32,347 nt of DNA. It comes from JAHIVN01 sp018816645 (lineage in GTDB: Bacteria; Patescibacteriota; Dojkabacteria; JAHIVN01). The notes below the pieces were generated by a model. The model did no database searches. It saw only the letters and a program-made list of their open reading frames with translations, and had not been told where the DNA came from. The stretch is taken from contig JBDRHZ010000035.1 in the NCBI GenBank assembly GCA_043816305.1, positions 1 through 32,347 of the forward strand. Direction: 5' to 3'. Position numbers and translations under genes: made by a program. Shown here piece after piece: positions 15,745-22,644 of this stretch; position 1 is the stretch's first letter; each line of letters starts with the position of its first letter.

Positions 15745-17199
15745 ATGAAAAAAGTGGTATTAGGTTTCAGAGGGAAGGAGTTAGCTAGGTTTGAATCTTC
15801 CAGACTTGCGGTAGTATATCTGATCGATTTGCTTTTGAAACTTGGTATCTTAGGGCTTATCGTTTGTTTATCGTTAGTGCATGAATTTATTGACGCTTCT
15901 CCAAGCGAGTTGTCCGGATTTGTAGGAATATATCTTTTATCAATTTTTTGCTGGGGACTTCTGTTCGTTAGATCTATCGTTATAGGCAAAGGTGCTTTCG
16001 GGAAGACGAAGTTCGATTTGGGCTTCATGAGTATATTGTTCTTCTTGCTCTTGGGAGTTTTATTTGCAGAGGATAGAGTGACTGGGGTTTTTGGTAAGTT
16101 TGGGACCTGGTCATATAGTATAGTTACTTTTCTCAGTATCTCTATCATCTATTATGTGACAACTGTAGTTTTTAAGTATTCCCGGGGTGTGAAGTGGTTG
16201 AGTCTTGGTTTTTTATTATCTCTCTTAATAGGTGGAGTTTATAACGTTATCCTAGTCTCGAAGGATGATAGTTCTCCCGGTCTCGATTATTTGAGATATG
16301 CTGTGATATCTATTCCACTAGCTATCGGCACTCTATTTATCTTGAGAAAAACTTTCTTGAAAGTTATTTCTATCGTGGCTATTTTGCTAAATCTGTTTCT
16401 TGTTGGCTATTATTCCAACTATCTAAGAGGGTCTATGTTTATACTAAGCGTTGGTGTGCTGAGTCTCTTTGTTCTCTTTTACTTCTCTTTCTGGATCAGA
16501 AATGGTTCATTAATCATTAGTTTTTTGAGAAAACTTGTCACCAATCTGAAAAAGATAAGGAGCGTTCTGAGAGAAGGGAAGAGGGAGCTTCTGATTCTTG
16601 CGATGATGATTTTCATGGCGGGCTGGATACTAGGCTTTGGTGTTTTTAGTATCGGATATTATAAAGAGAACATAGGTCCTTATATCGGCAGCTGGGTGCA
16701 GGAAGACTTGGACAAAATGGAGGGCGTAAAAATGTGGGTTGTTGGTGATAATAACTTATCAAGTGAATTTTCCTCCCTAGAAATTCTAAATTTTCTCGGG
16801 AATTATGGTGTTCTTGGGACAATCTCCTTGGTCTTATTACTTCTAAGCGGGATTTTTTATTCTGCAAAATTGACTATTAAGCTTCTTTACCAAGGGAGTT
16901 TTAGAAATATCATTCTATTATCAGGAATCTTCATAACAGCTGTTACTGTGTTTGTGAACTTTCTGCTTTCAAGATTTTCTCCTCTCTCATATTTATTGCT
17001 TTTTATTGTCTTTAGTCTTTTTGCAATTATTGATGATATTTTCAACAGGAGAAATCTATATGCTCTGAGTGTTCAAAAGGATAAATGGGATCGTAAGCAG
17101 ATGATTTTTCGTGTAGCATTCTCTCTCATTATTGCAGTCTTGTTTATAAGCGGTATGCTAGGGGTTCTTGATGGACTAGACAAGGGGTTGTTCAATTAA
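15745..17199 (+). CDS. Polytopic membrane protein, Wzy/O-antigen-ligase-like
   Basis: 484 residues with roughly ten to twelve hydrophobic segments spread along the whole length. The segment VLFAEDRVTGVFGKFGTWSY (about 107-126) resembles the 'd....lfGr.gr.eg' loop in O-antigen ligase/polymerase-like proteins of CPR bacteria. A larger outside loop (about 310-350, with DNNLSSEFSSLEILNFLGNYG) sits where Wzy_C proteins carry their big periplasmic loop. In this superfamily related enzymes polymerise surface glycans or transfer lipid-linked glycans to proteins. Assignment rests on topology and one loop, so it is tentative. It is followed by two Thr-rich surface proteins, which could be its substrates or just share a surface theme. 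Confidence 0.6.
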   Translation: MKKVVLGFRGKELARFESSRLAVVYLIDLLLKLGILGLIVCLSLVHEFIDASPSELSGFVGIYLLSIFCWGLLFVRSIVIGKGAFGKTKFDLGFMSILFFLLLGVLFAEDRVTGVFGKFGTWSYSIVTFLSISIIYYVTTVVFKYSRGVKWLSLGFLLSLLIGGVYNVILVSKDDSSPGLDYLRYAVISIPLAIGTLFILRKTFLKVISIVAILLNLFLVGYYSNYLRGSMFILSVGVLSLFVLFYFSFWIRNGSLIISFLRKLVTNLKKIRSVLREGKRELLILAMMIFMAGWILGFGVFSIGYYKENIGPYIGSWVQEDLDKMEGVKMWVVGDNNLSSEFSSLEILNFLGNYGVLGTISLVLLLLSGIFYSAKLTIKLLYQGSFRNIILLSGIFITAVTVFVNFLLSRFSPLSYLLLFIVFSLFAIIDDIFNRRNLYALSVQKDKWDRKQMIFRVAFSLIIAVLFISGMLGVLDGLDKGLFN

Positions 17200-17202
17200 C
17201 CA

Positions 17203-17231
17203 GTTAAACAACTGATTTACGATTGTTTAAC
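17203..17231. other. Inverted repeat after the Wzy-like gene
   Basis: GTTAAACAA (17203-17211) and TTGTTTAAC (17223-17231) form a perfect 9-bp stem with an 11-nt loop immediately after the gene. There is no T-tract, so it may be a weak terminator, an mRNA 3'-end stabiliser or an operator. Confidence 0.45.
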
Positions 17232-17369
17232 ATACTATTAAATTCCACGTTAACAGCTTGATAGATAGTTAGGCTATATATCGAATGGTTACTTAGAAGG
17301 TAAACGCATATTTGTTTCTTTTTCCTTTTGTGTTATATTTATTAACGAGGTTATATTAACATAAGTACT

Positions 17370-19061
17370 ATGCGCGGCTCTAAATTACTACTAGTTTTTA
17401 TTTTCCTTATTACTGCGGCACTTGGTGCTACGGCAATATATATTGGGATAAGGCTAAGCCAGCAGGAGGAGGTTGTACCGACTCCAGGTGAGGCGCACGA
17501 TGTGGGTGGGGCAGGTTATGTGATGAAGATCTGCGGTGCAAATGGTGCGAGCAGTGACTGTACGCAAGCATCTCCGGGACTGCCAGAAAGTGAGTGGTTG
17601 ACACGTAATACTGAATGGTGCAGCGGATGTGCTTGGAATTCAGGTACACAAACTGGGTATTGTGCTCCGATAGGTTGCGCGTCAACAAATGAGGTACAGG
17701 TAAATAAATGTCTTCCGGGAGACAGCCAATATTACCAGGATGAGTGTAAATGTGAGAAATACTTTAAAACCGTTACTGGTACAGTTAACTTCAGCCAGTA
17801 CTTTAACACTAATACTGATCCTGAAGATGTAAATGGGCTGCCTAACGATTGTTACGTTATTCAATTAGATGTCAGGTGTGATGGGCTGGCAAAGGACTGG
17901 GTTACTTGGAAAGGTTATAAGTTCGGGGATGCAAGTTATTGTCGTGCAACCACAACAACAACAACTACTACTACTACCACAACCACAACCACAACTACGA
18001 CAACAACAACAACTACTACTACTACTACGCCGACCACAACAACATCGCCACCGGCAGATACGTGCGATTGTGATACGATACAAAGAAGTCCAAGCGAGGA
18101 TAACCTGCTGCCTGGTACATATGTAACCTATTTGTTGAATGCAGTAAATCAGGACGGGGAACCCTGTGTACCTGATCTTGTGGAATGGGAAGTTGTAGAA
18201 GGGAGTATGATTGAGGTAGATAGAGGGTCAAGTAATGGACAGCACTGGATAATATATCGTATACCCGAAGATGCGGAGGTAGAAAGCGAGATCTGTGTAG
18301 AGGGAACGGTAGACGGAAATCCTGTGACAAGCGGCTGCAACGACTGCTTTACAGTGGGAGAACAGGAACTTCCTGCGTATGCAGCCATAAAAACAAGTGA
18401 TATAGAATGTATAAATAATAATTCGGCAGCAAGGGTAACATATACAATTCATGTGAGAAATATATCAGATGTTGAAGGAGTGATAGAGTATGTAGAGGAC
18501 ACATATGACTCAAGATTCCAGTCAAGCTGGGTAGGTAACTTTGATCCGTTACCAGACTCACATAATGGGAACGTACTGAGGTGGGATAATAATGACACAG
18601 GGTATACGCTGGCAGCAAATGACGGAGCAAGCGGAGGAGATGATGAGATAGAATTCAGCTATACAGTGACAGTACCGTCAGACCACTTTGGGACGTATGA
18701 GGGAGGAGTATTTGTGCCGTATGGGTATAGGAACTTTGCGATAGTGAAGCCTGAAGACCAGGAGCAGATAGAACTCCGAACTGTAGTAGAGATAAGCTGT
18801 CTGGTAGATACAGGGATCTTGGACAATGCGATAACGAGTGCCTTAGTAGGATTATTCTTAGTGACTTTGGGAGGAGTAGTGTACAGGTTCAGGGATGAAT
18901 TATACCTGAATTTTGCTCCGATAGAGAAACCTGTTCTAAGGAGATTTGCGAAATTGTTGCAGTTTATGAAAAGGGAAGGATATGAAAGAATCAAGCTTGG
19001 CAGAAAAGGTCGTTTTGAAAAAAAATCAATAAAGGGCGCAGATAGGAGACGAAAATCATAG
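17370..19061 (+). CDS. Poly-Thr surface protein, paralog 1
   Basis: 563 residues. An N-terminal membrane segment (about 5-27, LLLVFIFLITAALGATAIYIG) is followed by a Cys-rich region (about 50-193), 27 consecutive Thr (194-220), Pro, four Thr and SPP. A conserved Cys region follows (TCDCDTIQRSPSEDNLLPGT on), then a beta-rich DUF11-like adhesin module (about 335-470), a second membrane segment (about 482-506, with TGILDNAITSALVGLFLVTL) and a basic tail ending RFEKKSIKGADRRRKS. The DTG before the last segment loosely recalls LPxTG-like C-terminal signals, but I see no real LPxTG. The Thr run is likely an extended, possibly glycosylated stalk. The C-terminal half is shared with the next gene, including 118 identical bases. 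Function: cell-surface structural or adhesive protein by inference. Confidence 0.75.
   Translation: MRGSKLLLVFIFLITAALGATAIYIGIRLSQQEEVVPTPGEAHDVGGAGYVMKICGANGASSDCTQASPGLPESEWLTRNTEWCSGCAWNSGTQTGYCAPIGCASTNEVQVNKCLPGDSQYYQDECKCEKYFKTVTGTVNFSQYFNTNTDPEDVNGLPNDCYVIQLDVRCDGLAKDWVTWKGYKFGDASYCRATTTTTTTTTTTTTTTTTTTTTTTTTTTPTTTTSPPADTCDCDTIQRSPSEDNLLPGTYVTYLLNAVNQDGEPCVPDLVEWEVVEGSMIEVDRGSSNGQHWIIYRIPEDAEVESEICVEGTVDGNPVTSGCNDCFTVGEQELPAYAAIKTSDIECINNNSAARVTYTIHVRNISDVEGVIEYVEDTYDSRFQSSWVGNFDPLPDSHNGNVLRWDNNDTGYTLAANDGASGGDDEIEFSYTVTVPSDHFGTYEGGVFVPYGYRNFAIVKPEDQEQIELRTVVEISCLVDTGILDNAITSALVGLFLVTLGGVVYRFRDELYLNFAPIEKPVLRRFAKLLQFMKREGYERIKLGRKGRFEKKSIKGADRRRKS
17949..18044 (+). repeat. ACN triplet repeat encoding poly-Thr (27 + 4)
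   Basis: Twenty-seven Thr codons (17949-18029), CCG, then four Thr codons. The third positions run in blocks (ACA, ACT, ACC/ACA alternation), as expected from slippage or unequal exchange of short triplet units; any gain or loss of units stays in frame. Confidence 0.9.
18724..18841 (+). repeat. 118-bp tract identical to 20645-20762
   Basis: Identical base for base to the matching part of paralog 2, while adjoining parts of the two genes differ at many synonymous sites. The tract encodes the end of the beta module and the run-up to the C-terminal membrane segment. Confidence 0.9.
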
Positions 19062-19140
19062 AATGCAGTAGTCTTAATAAAGCTGTTCAATTCCATTAAA
19101 GTTTCTGCTATATTATTACCGAGATTAAAAAAGAAATAAT

Positions 19141-21180
19141 ATGAAAGATTCAAAGGTTTTAATAATATTTGTTTTCGTTGTAACCATAGCATTAGGCATA
19201 AGTGCTGTATGGATTGGGTTGAGGCTGAGCAAGCAGGAAGAAAAGCCTTCTGAAGTGGCGGAACTTCCAGAGACAGGTAACTATTGTACTGAGCCATGCA
19301 GACAGGCAGTATATGAAACAGATTGTATCAAGTGGAAAACAGACGGCTGCTACTGGGATACAGACGATGATGTTTGCAGATGCGGCTGGGACTGTGAACC
19401 AAATACTACGACTGGGTGTTCGGAGCCGACGCCCTGGTGTAGCAGCAAAGGCAAGTGTGTGGCTTGCGGAGGTACTGGTGGTGATCAGATGTGTATAAAC
19501 AGATATAGCGATCCGGCCTACCGATGTATAGATAGTAAATGCGGAGTGCCATGTGCGCAGGGCTGTCTATGGGGCAACTGGTGTGCATCTCCGTATCCAG
19601 GCGGTGCGCCGAGCTGTCCGTTTGGAGCTGGAGATTGCGAGGCGACCTCTTATCATTTACCATCTAACCCTGCAGATCCAGTGGGGAGTGCTATGGACGC
19701 CTGTGCGTCTCAGTGGGGAGATGGTTACTTATGTAATTGTGATACACCGGATCCACATCAAGATTATTGTCATGTTGACGATCCAAACGGATGCGGTATC
19801 GATTTTCCTAGATACAAATGTAATGGTGGAACCAAGTGCTGTGAAATAAATCAGGATCATACAGCCTGTAATGTCTCAACAACTACGACAACGACTACAA
19901 CAACAACTACGACAACGACAACGACCACTACTACGCCTACAACGACCACAACAACGACAACATCACCTCCGACGGAAACATGCGACTGCGATAGCATACA
20001 ACGAAGTCCAAGCGGAGATGATCTATTACCTGGAACATATGTGACATATATACTAAGCGCCGTGGATCAGGATGGAGAACCATGTGTACCTGACTCGGTG
20101 GAGTGGGATGTAACAAGCGGAGAACTGACAGAAATAGACAGGGGAACAAACGAAGGATCACAGCACTGGATAATATATCAGATACCAGAAGATGCAGAAG
20201 CAGAAAGTGAGATCTGTGTAGAAGGAACAGTAGACGGAAATCCGGTAACAAGCGGCTGCAACGACTGCTTCAGCGTAGGAGAACAGGAATTACCGGCATA
20301 TGCAGCAGTGAAGACAAGTCAGATTGAATGTATAAATGATAATACAGCGGCAAGAGTAACATATACAATACATGCGAGAAACATATCAGAGGTAGAAGGA
20401 GTGATAGAGTATGTAGAGGATACATATGACTCCAGATTTGAGTTAAGCTGGGTAGGAAACATAGATCCCGAAGCAGATTCACACAATGGAAACGTGCTGA
20501 GATGGGATAACAATGACGCAGGGTATACACTGGCAGCAAATGATGGAGAGAGCGGAGGAGATGATGAGATAGAATTCAGCTATACAGTAACAGTCCCGTC
20601 AGACTACTTTGGGACGTATGAGGGAGGAGTATTCGTACCGTATCGGTATAGGAACTTTGCGATAGTGAAGCCTGAAGACCAGGAGCAGATAGAACTCCGA
20701 ACTGTAGTAGAGATAAGCTGTCTGGTAGATACAGGGATCTTGGACAATGCGATAACGAGTGCATTGGTAGGATTATTCTTAGTGACTTTGGGAGGAGTAG
20801 TATACAGGTTTAGATGGGAGCTTTATGGATACCTTGCACCTGTAGATGATACTGTGATAGCTGGAGTCAAAGGTGTAGGTGGAGCATTTAACAGAGGTCT
20901 AATGGGAATTCTATTCGGTATTGATAAGGTCGGAAGTAGTATTAAGATAGGTATTGCAACTGCTAATGACGGTATACAAGGTTTCGGAAAGGGCGTGATG
21001 ACAGGAGTAAAGGACATAGGTTTGGTAATGAAGAGTGGTGTGATTAGGGCGAAGCAGAAGTTAGGAGATGTGCGGAAAGATATTGAGACAGAGGTCTTTG
21101 AGAGGACACATTTGAATAAGGAGGAGCGTTTTGAAAGTAAGTCTATAAGAGAGGCTGACAAGAAACGTAAAATTAAATAA
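19141..21180 (+). CDS. Poly-Thr surface protein, paralog 2
   Basis: 679 residues with the same plan as the preceding gene: N-terminal membrane segment (about 5-27, VLIIFVFVVTIALGISAVWIG), a different and even more Cys-rich outer domain (about 45-245), 19 Thr (247-265), Pro, eight Thr (267-274), SPP, the shared TCDCDSIQRSPSGDDLLPGT region, the DUF11-like beta module and a membrane segment at about 535-560. Unlike paralog 1 it then carries about 100 extra residues rich in Gly, Val and Lys (GVKGVGGAFNRG, DGIQGFGKGVMTGVKD) before a matching basic end, RFESKSIREADKKRKIK. Hence the outer heads and inner tails diverged while stalk, beta module and anchor were kept. It probably faces the surroundings; ligands are unknown. 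The 79-bp gap from paralog 1 holds a weak TATTAT, so it may have its own promoter. Confidence 0.75.
   Translation: MKDSKVLIIFVFVVTIALGISAVWIGLRLSKQEEKPSEVAELPETGNYCTEPCRQAVYETDCIKWKTDGCYWDTDDDVCRCGWDCEPNTTTGCSEPTPWCSSKGKCVACGGTGGDQMCINRYSDPAYRCIDSKCGVPCAQGCLWGNWCASPYPGGAPSCPFGAGDCEATSYHLPSNPADPVGSAMDACASQWGDGYLCNCDTPDPHQDYCHVDDPNGCGIDFPRYKCNGGTKCCEINQDHTACNVSTTTTTTTTTTTTTTTTTTTPTTTTTTTTSPPTETCDCDSIQRSPSGDDLLPGTYVTYILSAVDQDGEPCVPDSVEWDVTSGELTEIDRGTNEGSQHWIIYQIPEDAEAESEICVEGTVDGNPVTSGCNDCFSVGEQELPAYAAVKTSQIECINDNTAARVTYTIHARNISEVEGVIEYVEDTYDSRFELSWVGNIDPEADSHNGNVLRWDNNDAGYTLAANDGESGGDDEIEFSYTVTVPSDYFGTYEGGVFVPYRYRNFAIVKPEDQEQIELRTVVEISCLVDTGILDNAITSALVGLFLVTLGGVVYRFRWELYGYLAPVDDTVIAGVKGVGGAFNRGLMGILFGIDKVGSSIKIGIATANDGIQGFGKGVMTGVKDIGLVMKSGVIRAKQKLGDVRKDIETEVFERTHLNKEERFESKSIREADKKRKIK
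19879..19962 (+). repeat. ACN triplet repeat encoding poly-Thr (19 + 8)
   Basis: Nineteen Thr codons (19879-19935), CCT, then eight Thr codons (19939-19962), at the same place in the protein plan as the repeat at 17949 but with different unit numbers and codon order. Confidence 0.9.
20645..20762 (+). repeat. 118-bp tract identical to 18724-18841
   Basis: Second copy of the identical tract in the poly-Thr paralogs; points to recent gene conversion or a recent partial duplication. Confidence 0.9.
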
Positions 21181-21271
21181 AAACCCTTTATAACCATTCA
21201 TTTTTTTGATAAAATCCCATGAGTCTTTTGTATTTTTGCTCTTTATGATATTGTGCCGACTGCTCAATCGG

Positions 21272-21343
21272 ACCTGCCTGACTGCTGATCTGTAGGGAAT
21301 TAGTTTAATATCAGACAATTTTATTGCAGTCACGCAGGCAGGT
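21272..21343. repeat. GC-rich inverted-repeat element
   Basis: ACCTGCCTG (21272-21280) pairs exactly with CAGGCAGGT (21335-21343), and the inner ACTGC / GCAGT extend the stem after a 4-base bulge. The AT-rich centre separates the arms. The CCTGCCTG core is shared with the elements at 9351, 21544, 21798 and 21956. Confidence 0.7.
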
Positions 21344-21378
21344 AGAGCATAGCCTTCTTTGTTTTGACGAAGCTAAGT

Positions 21379-21452
21379 GCACTCGTAGCTCAATAGGATA
21401 GAGCAGCTGCCTTCTAAGCAGCAGGTTGCAGGTTCGAATCCTGTCGAGTGCA
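21379..21452 (+). tRNA. tRNA-Arg (anticodon TCT)
   Basis: A complete cloverleaf: acceptor GCACTCG/CGAGTGC, D-stem GCTC/GAGC, anticodon arm GCTGC-CTTCTAA-GCAGC giving TCT, and T-arm GCAGG-TTCGAAT-CCTGT. Discriminator is A; CCA is not encoded. Reads AGA/AGG codons, which are frequent in these genes. The flanking bases GCTAAGT (21372-21378) and ACTTAGC (21452-21458) continue the acceptor helix by seven more pairs. Confidence 0.95.
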
Positions 21453-21543
21453 CTTAGCGAAGTCAGATAAGCCGTAGGTTACAGGTTTCCGTCTTCGCCA
21501 AGGCTTCGATGGACATGTGAGTCCTGTTGTTCGCACAAGCTCT

Positions 21544-21565
21544 GGCAGGCAGGGAGGCGGGCAAG
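21544..21565. repeat. Partial GC-rich element
   Basis: GGCAGGCAGGGAGGCGGGC is one arm of the GC-rich repeat seen elsewhere in the window, without a matching second arm nearby. Confidence 0.45.
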
Positions 21566-21708
21566 CGACTTTTGTTCGGTGCAAATCCGTTTTGAAAAAA
21601 ATAGTTGTTCAAAGAATTGAATTAGCAGGTAATGGTGCATGCTGCTGATCTTTTAAAATAATCTTGTAATCAGGGCAACAGAATGTTAGAGTAGATGAGT
21701 ACTGCCTC

Positions 21709-21738
21709 AGACTCTATGTTAAAGTAGAGTCTTTTTTT
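21709..21738 (+). terminator. Strong intrinsic terminator
   Basis: AGACTCTA (21709-21716), an 8-nt loop and TAGAGTCT (21725-21732) form a perfect 8-bp stem whose T end runs into a T7 tract. It would end a transcript covering tRNA-Arg and the 250 bases after it. Confidence 0.85.
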
Positions 21739-21769
21739 ATATAGCTCAAACAATCATCCTATTTTTTGA

Positions 21770-21775
21770 TATAAT
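21770..21775 (+). promoter_or_regulatory. -10 element at the split tRNA-His
   Basis: TATAAT ends 9 bases before the 5' fragment of the split tRNA-His at 21785, so transcription would start within 2-3 bases of that fragment, as for a tRNA gene. It is the only clear promoter ahead of the intact tRNA-His at 21863. Confidence 0.55.
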
Positions 21776-21797
21776 AATCTTTGTGGTGGCTGTAGCT

Positions 21798-21830
21798 TCC
21801 GCCAAAGGCATGCCTGTGCAGACAGGCGGA
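21798..21830. repeat. GC-rich palindromic element inside the split tRNA-His
   Basis: TCCGCC (21798-21803) with GGCGGA (21825-21830), and inside it GCCTGT (21812-21817) with ACAGGC (21822-21827). It begins exactly where the tRNA-His 5' fragment ends. TTCCGCCAAAGGC is the reverse complement of one end of the tsaB/recJ element. Confidence 0.7.
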
Positions 21831-21862
21831 TAAGGTCTATGGCTGGCAATGGTAGACAATAT

Positions 21863-21939
21863 GGTGGTCATAGCTCAATTGGTAGAGCACTTGCCTGTGG
21901 AGCGAGCGGTTGAGGGTTCAACTCCCTCTGACCACCCCA
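21863..21939 (+). tRNA. tRNA-His (anticodon GTG)
   Basis: Complete cloverleaf: G-1 (21863), acceptor GTGGTCA/TGACCAC, D-stem GCTC/GAGC, anticodon arm CTTGC-CTGTGGA-GCGAG giving GTG, T-arm GAGGG-TTCAACT-CCCTC, C73 and an encoded CCA (21937-21939). The extra G-1 paired with C73 is the histidine identity element. Confidence 0.95.
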
Positions 21940-21955
21940 TATTTATTGATTAATA

Positions 21956-21990
21956 GCCTGCCTGCCTGCCGAAGTTTTAACGTAGGCAGG
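21956..21990. repeat. GC-rich inverted-repeat element after tRNA-His
   Basis: Four tandem GCCTG-type units (21956-21970) face GGCAGG (21985-21990) across a short AT-rich loop; same core as the other GC-rich elements. Confidence 0.6.
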
Positions 21991-22104
21991 TGGAAGTGGG
22001 ATGTTGTGGGCTCCCACCTTCAGTGGACTAATTCGATCTAGTTTTCATCTTCACTTCGTTCGATTCAAACTGATCTCATTGAGCAAGTCCCACCAGCCAC
22101 CCCA

Positions 22105-22608
22105 TGAAATTATCTCTGTAAATCAGTAAAAATTTATCTAATCTTTGCTGGGACTTGAACTTGTTGGTCATTTCCTGTCATTCGCTATGTATTTATAGTA
22201 AGCTACAATAGTTGGAGCATACTAGGATTATAATTACACAATTCTAGAATCTATCTCACTACCAACCAAAGAAGATGTTGAAGTATATATAAAAAGAGAT
22301 GTAAGATTTATGTTCTACTTACTAAAGTTGCGATTATAGAAGATATCTTCTTTAAGCATTTACTTTATCAGACTCTGGGAGTAAACTTATTGAAGTAAGT
22401 TATTTTGTCTTTTCTAATACAAGATACTATCCCAAGTAAAGCTCTTTCTGATACACTAAATTCAGGTTATCGAAACTGCTTGAAATTGGTTTTAGATACC
22501 TTTAGGTTTGAATAAGAAAAAAATCTTATTGATACCTCCTTTTCACTTCTCTATTATTGATTTTATAATGTTAATTATATGTCTTAGGCTAATTCACATT
22601 TACATAAA
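22105..22608. other. Non-coding stretch, no intact gene
   Basis: No open frame of gene-like length. On the minus strand 22148-22163 reads AAGTTCAAGTCCCAGC, which looks like a tRNA T-arm and may be a scrap of another tRNA gene. In 22262-22390 short plus-strand frames (for example EDVEVYIKRDVRFMFYLLKL, then DIFFKHLLYQTLGVNLLK in another frame) might be a decayed coding sequence, but I cannot name it. AATAAGA/TCTTATT around 22513-22532 can form a hairpin with an A-rich loop. Confidence 0.4.
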
Positions 22609-22637
22609 TTGACAATACTCCTTTGCTAGGTTATTAT
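22609..22637 (+). promoter_or_regulatory. Consensus-like promoter, leaderless
   Basis: A perfect TTGACA (22609-22614), 17-bp spacer and TATTAT (22632-22637); the ATG at 22645 follows after 7 bases. The best promoter in the window, and the expected start site coincides with the start codon. Confidence 0.75.
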
Positions 22638-22644
22638 TTATCAT

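Larger units (their letters stand above)
21785..22104 (+). pseudogene. Separated ends of a second tRNA-His gene
   Basis: GGTGGCTGTAGCT (21785-21797) matches the start of a bacterial tRNA-His: G-1, acceptor GTGGCTG, TA, start of the D-stem. At 22089-22104 CCCAC, CAGCCAC, C and CCA give the 3' T-stem, complementary acceptor strand, C73 and encoded CCA. GTGGG at 22006-22010 could be the lost 5' T-stem strand. G-1 pairs with C73, the tRNA-His identity pair. Between the ends lie two GC-rich elements and a complete tRNA-His. As it stands this cannot fold as one simple tRNA, so I call it a disrupted gene. Confidence 0.6.

Noticed and set aside
17865..18126. Open frames across the ACN repeat on both strands (Cys/Arg/Ser-rich or Gln/Leu-rich)
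   Set aside because: They are by-products of the triplet repeat; the Thr frame lies within a long gene with a clear domain plan.
21690..21705. AGATGAGTACTGCC resembles the 3' conserved part of RNase P RNA
   Set aside because: The partner region (GAGGAAAGTCC type) is not found in the preceding several hundred bases, so the match is too short.
21785..22104. tRNA-like ends as a tmRNA or as an intron-containing tRNA
   Set aside because: The 5' end lacks the tmRNA GGGGNTG...TTCGAC pattern, there is no tag reading frame, and the interior holds a complete tRNA-His rather than a group I intron core.
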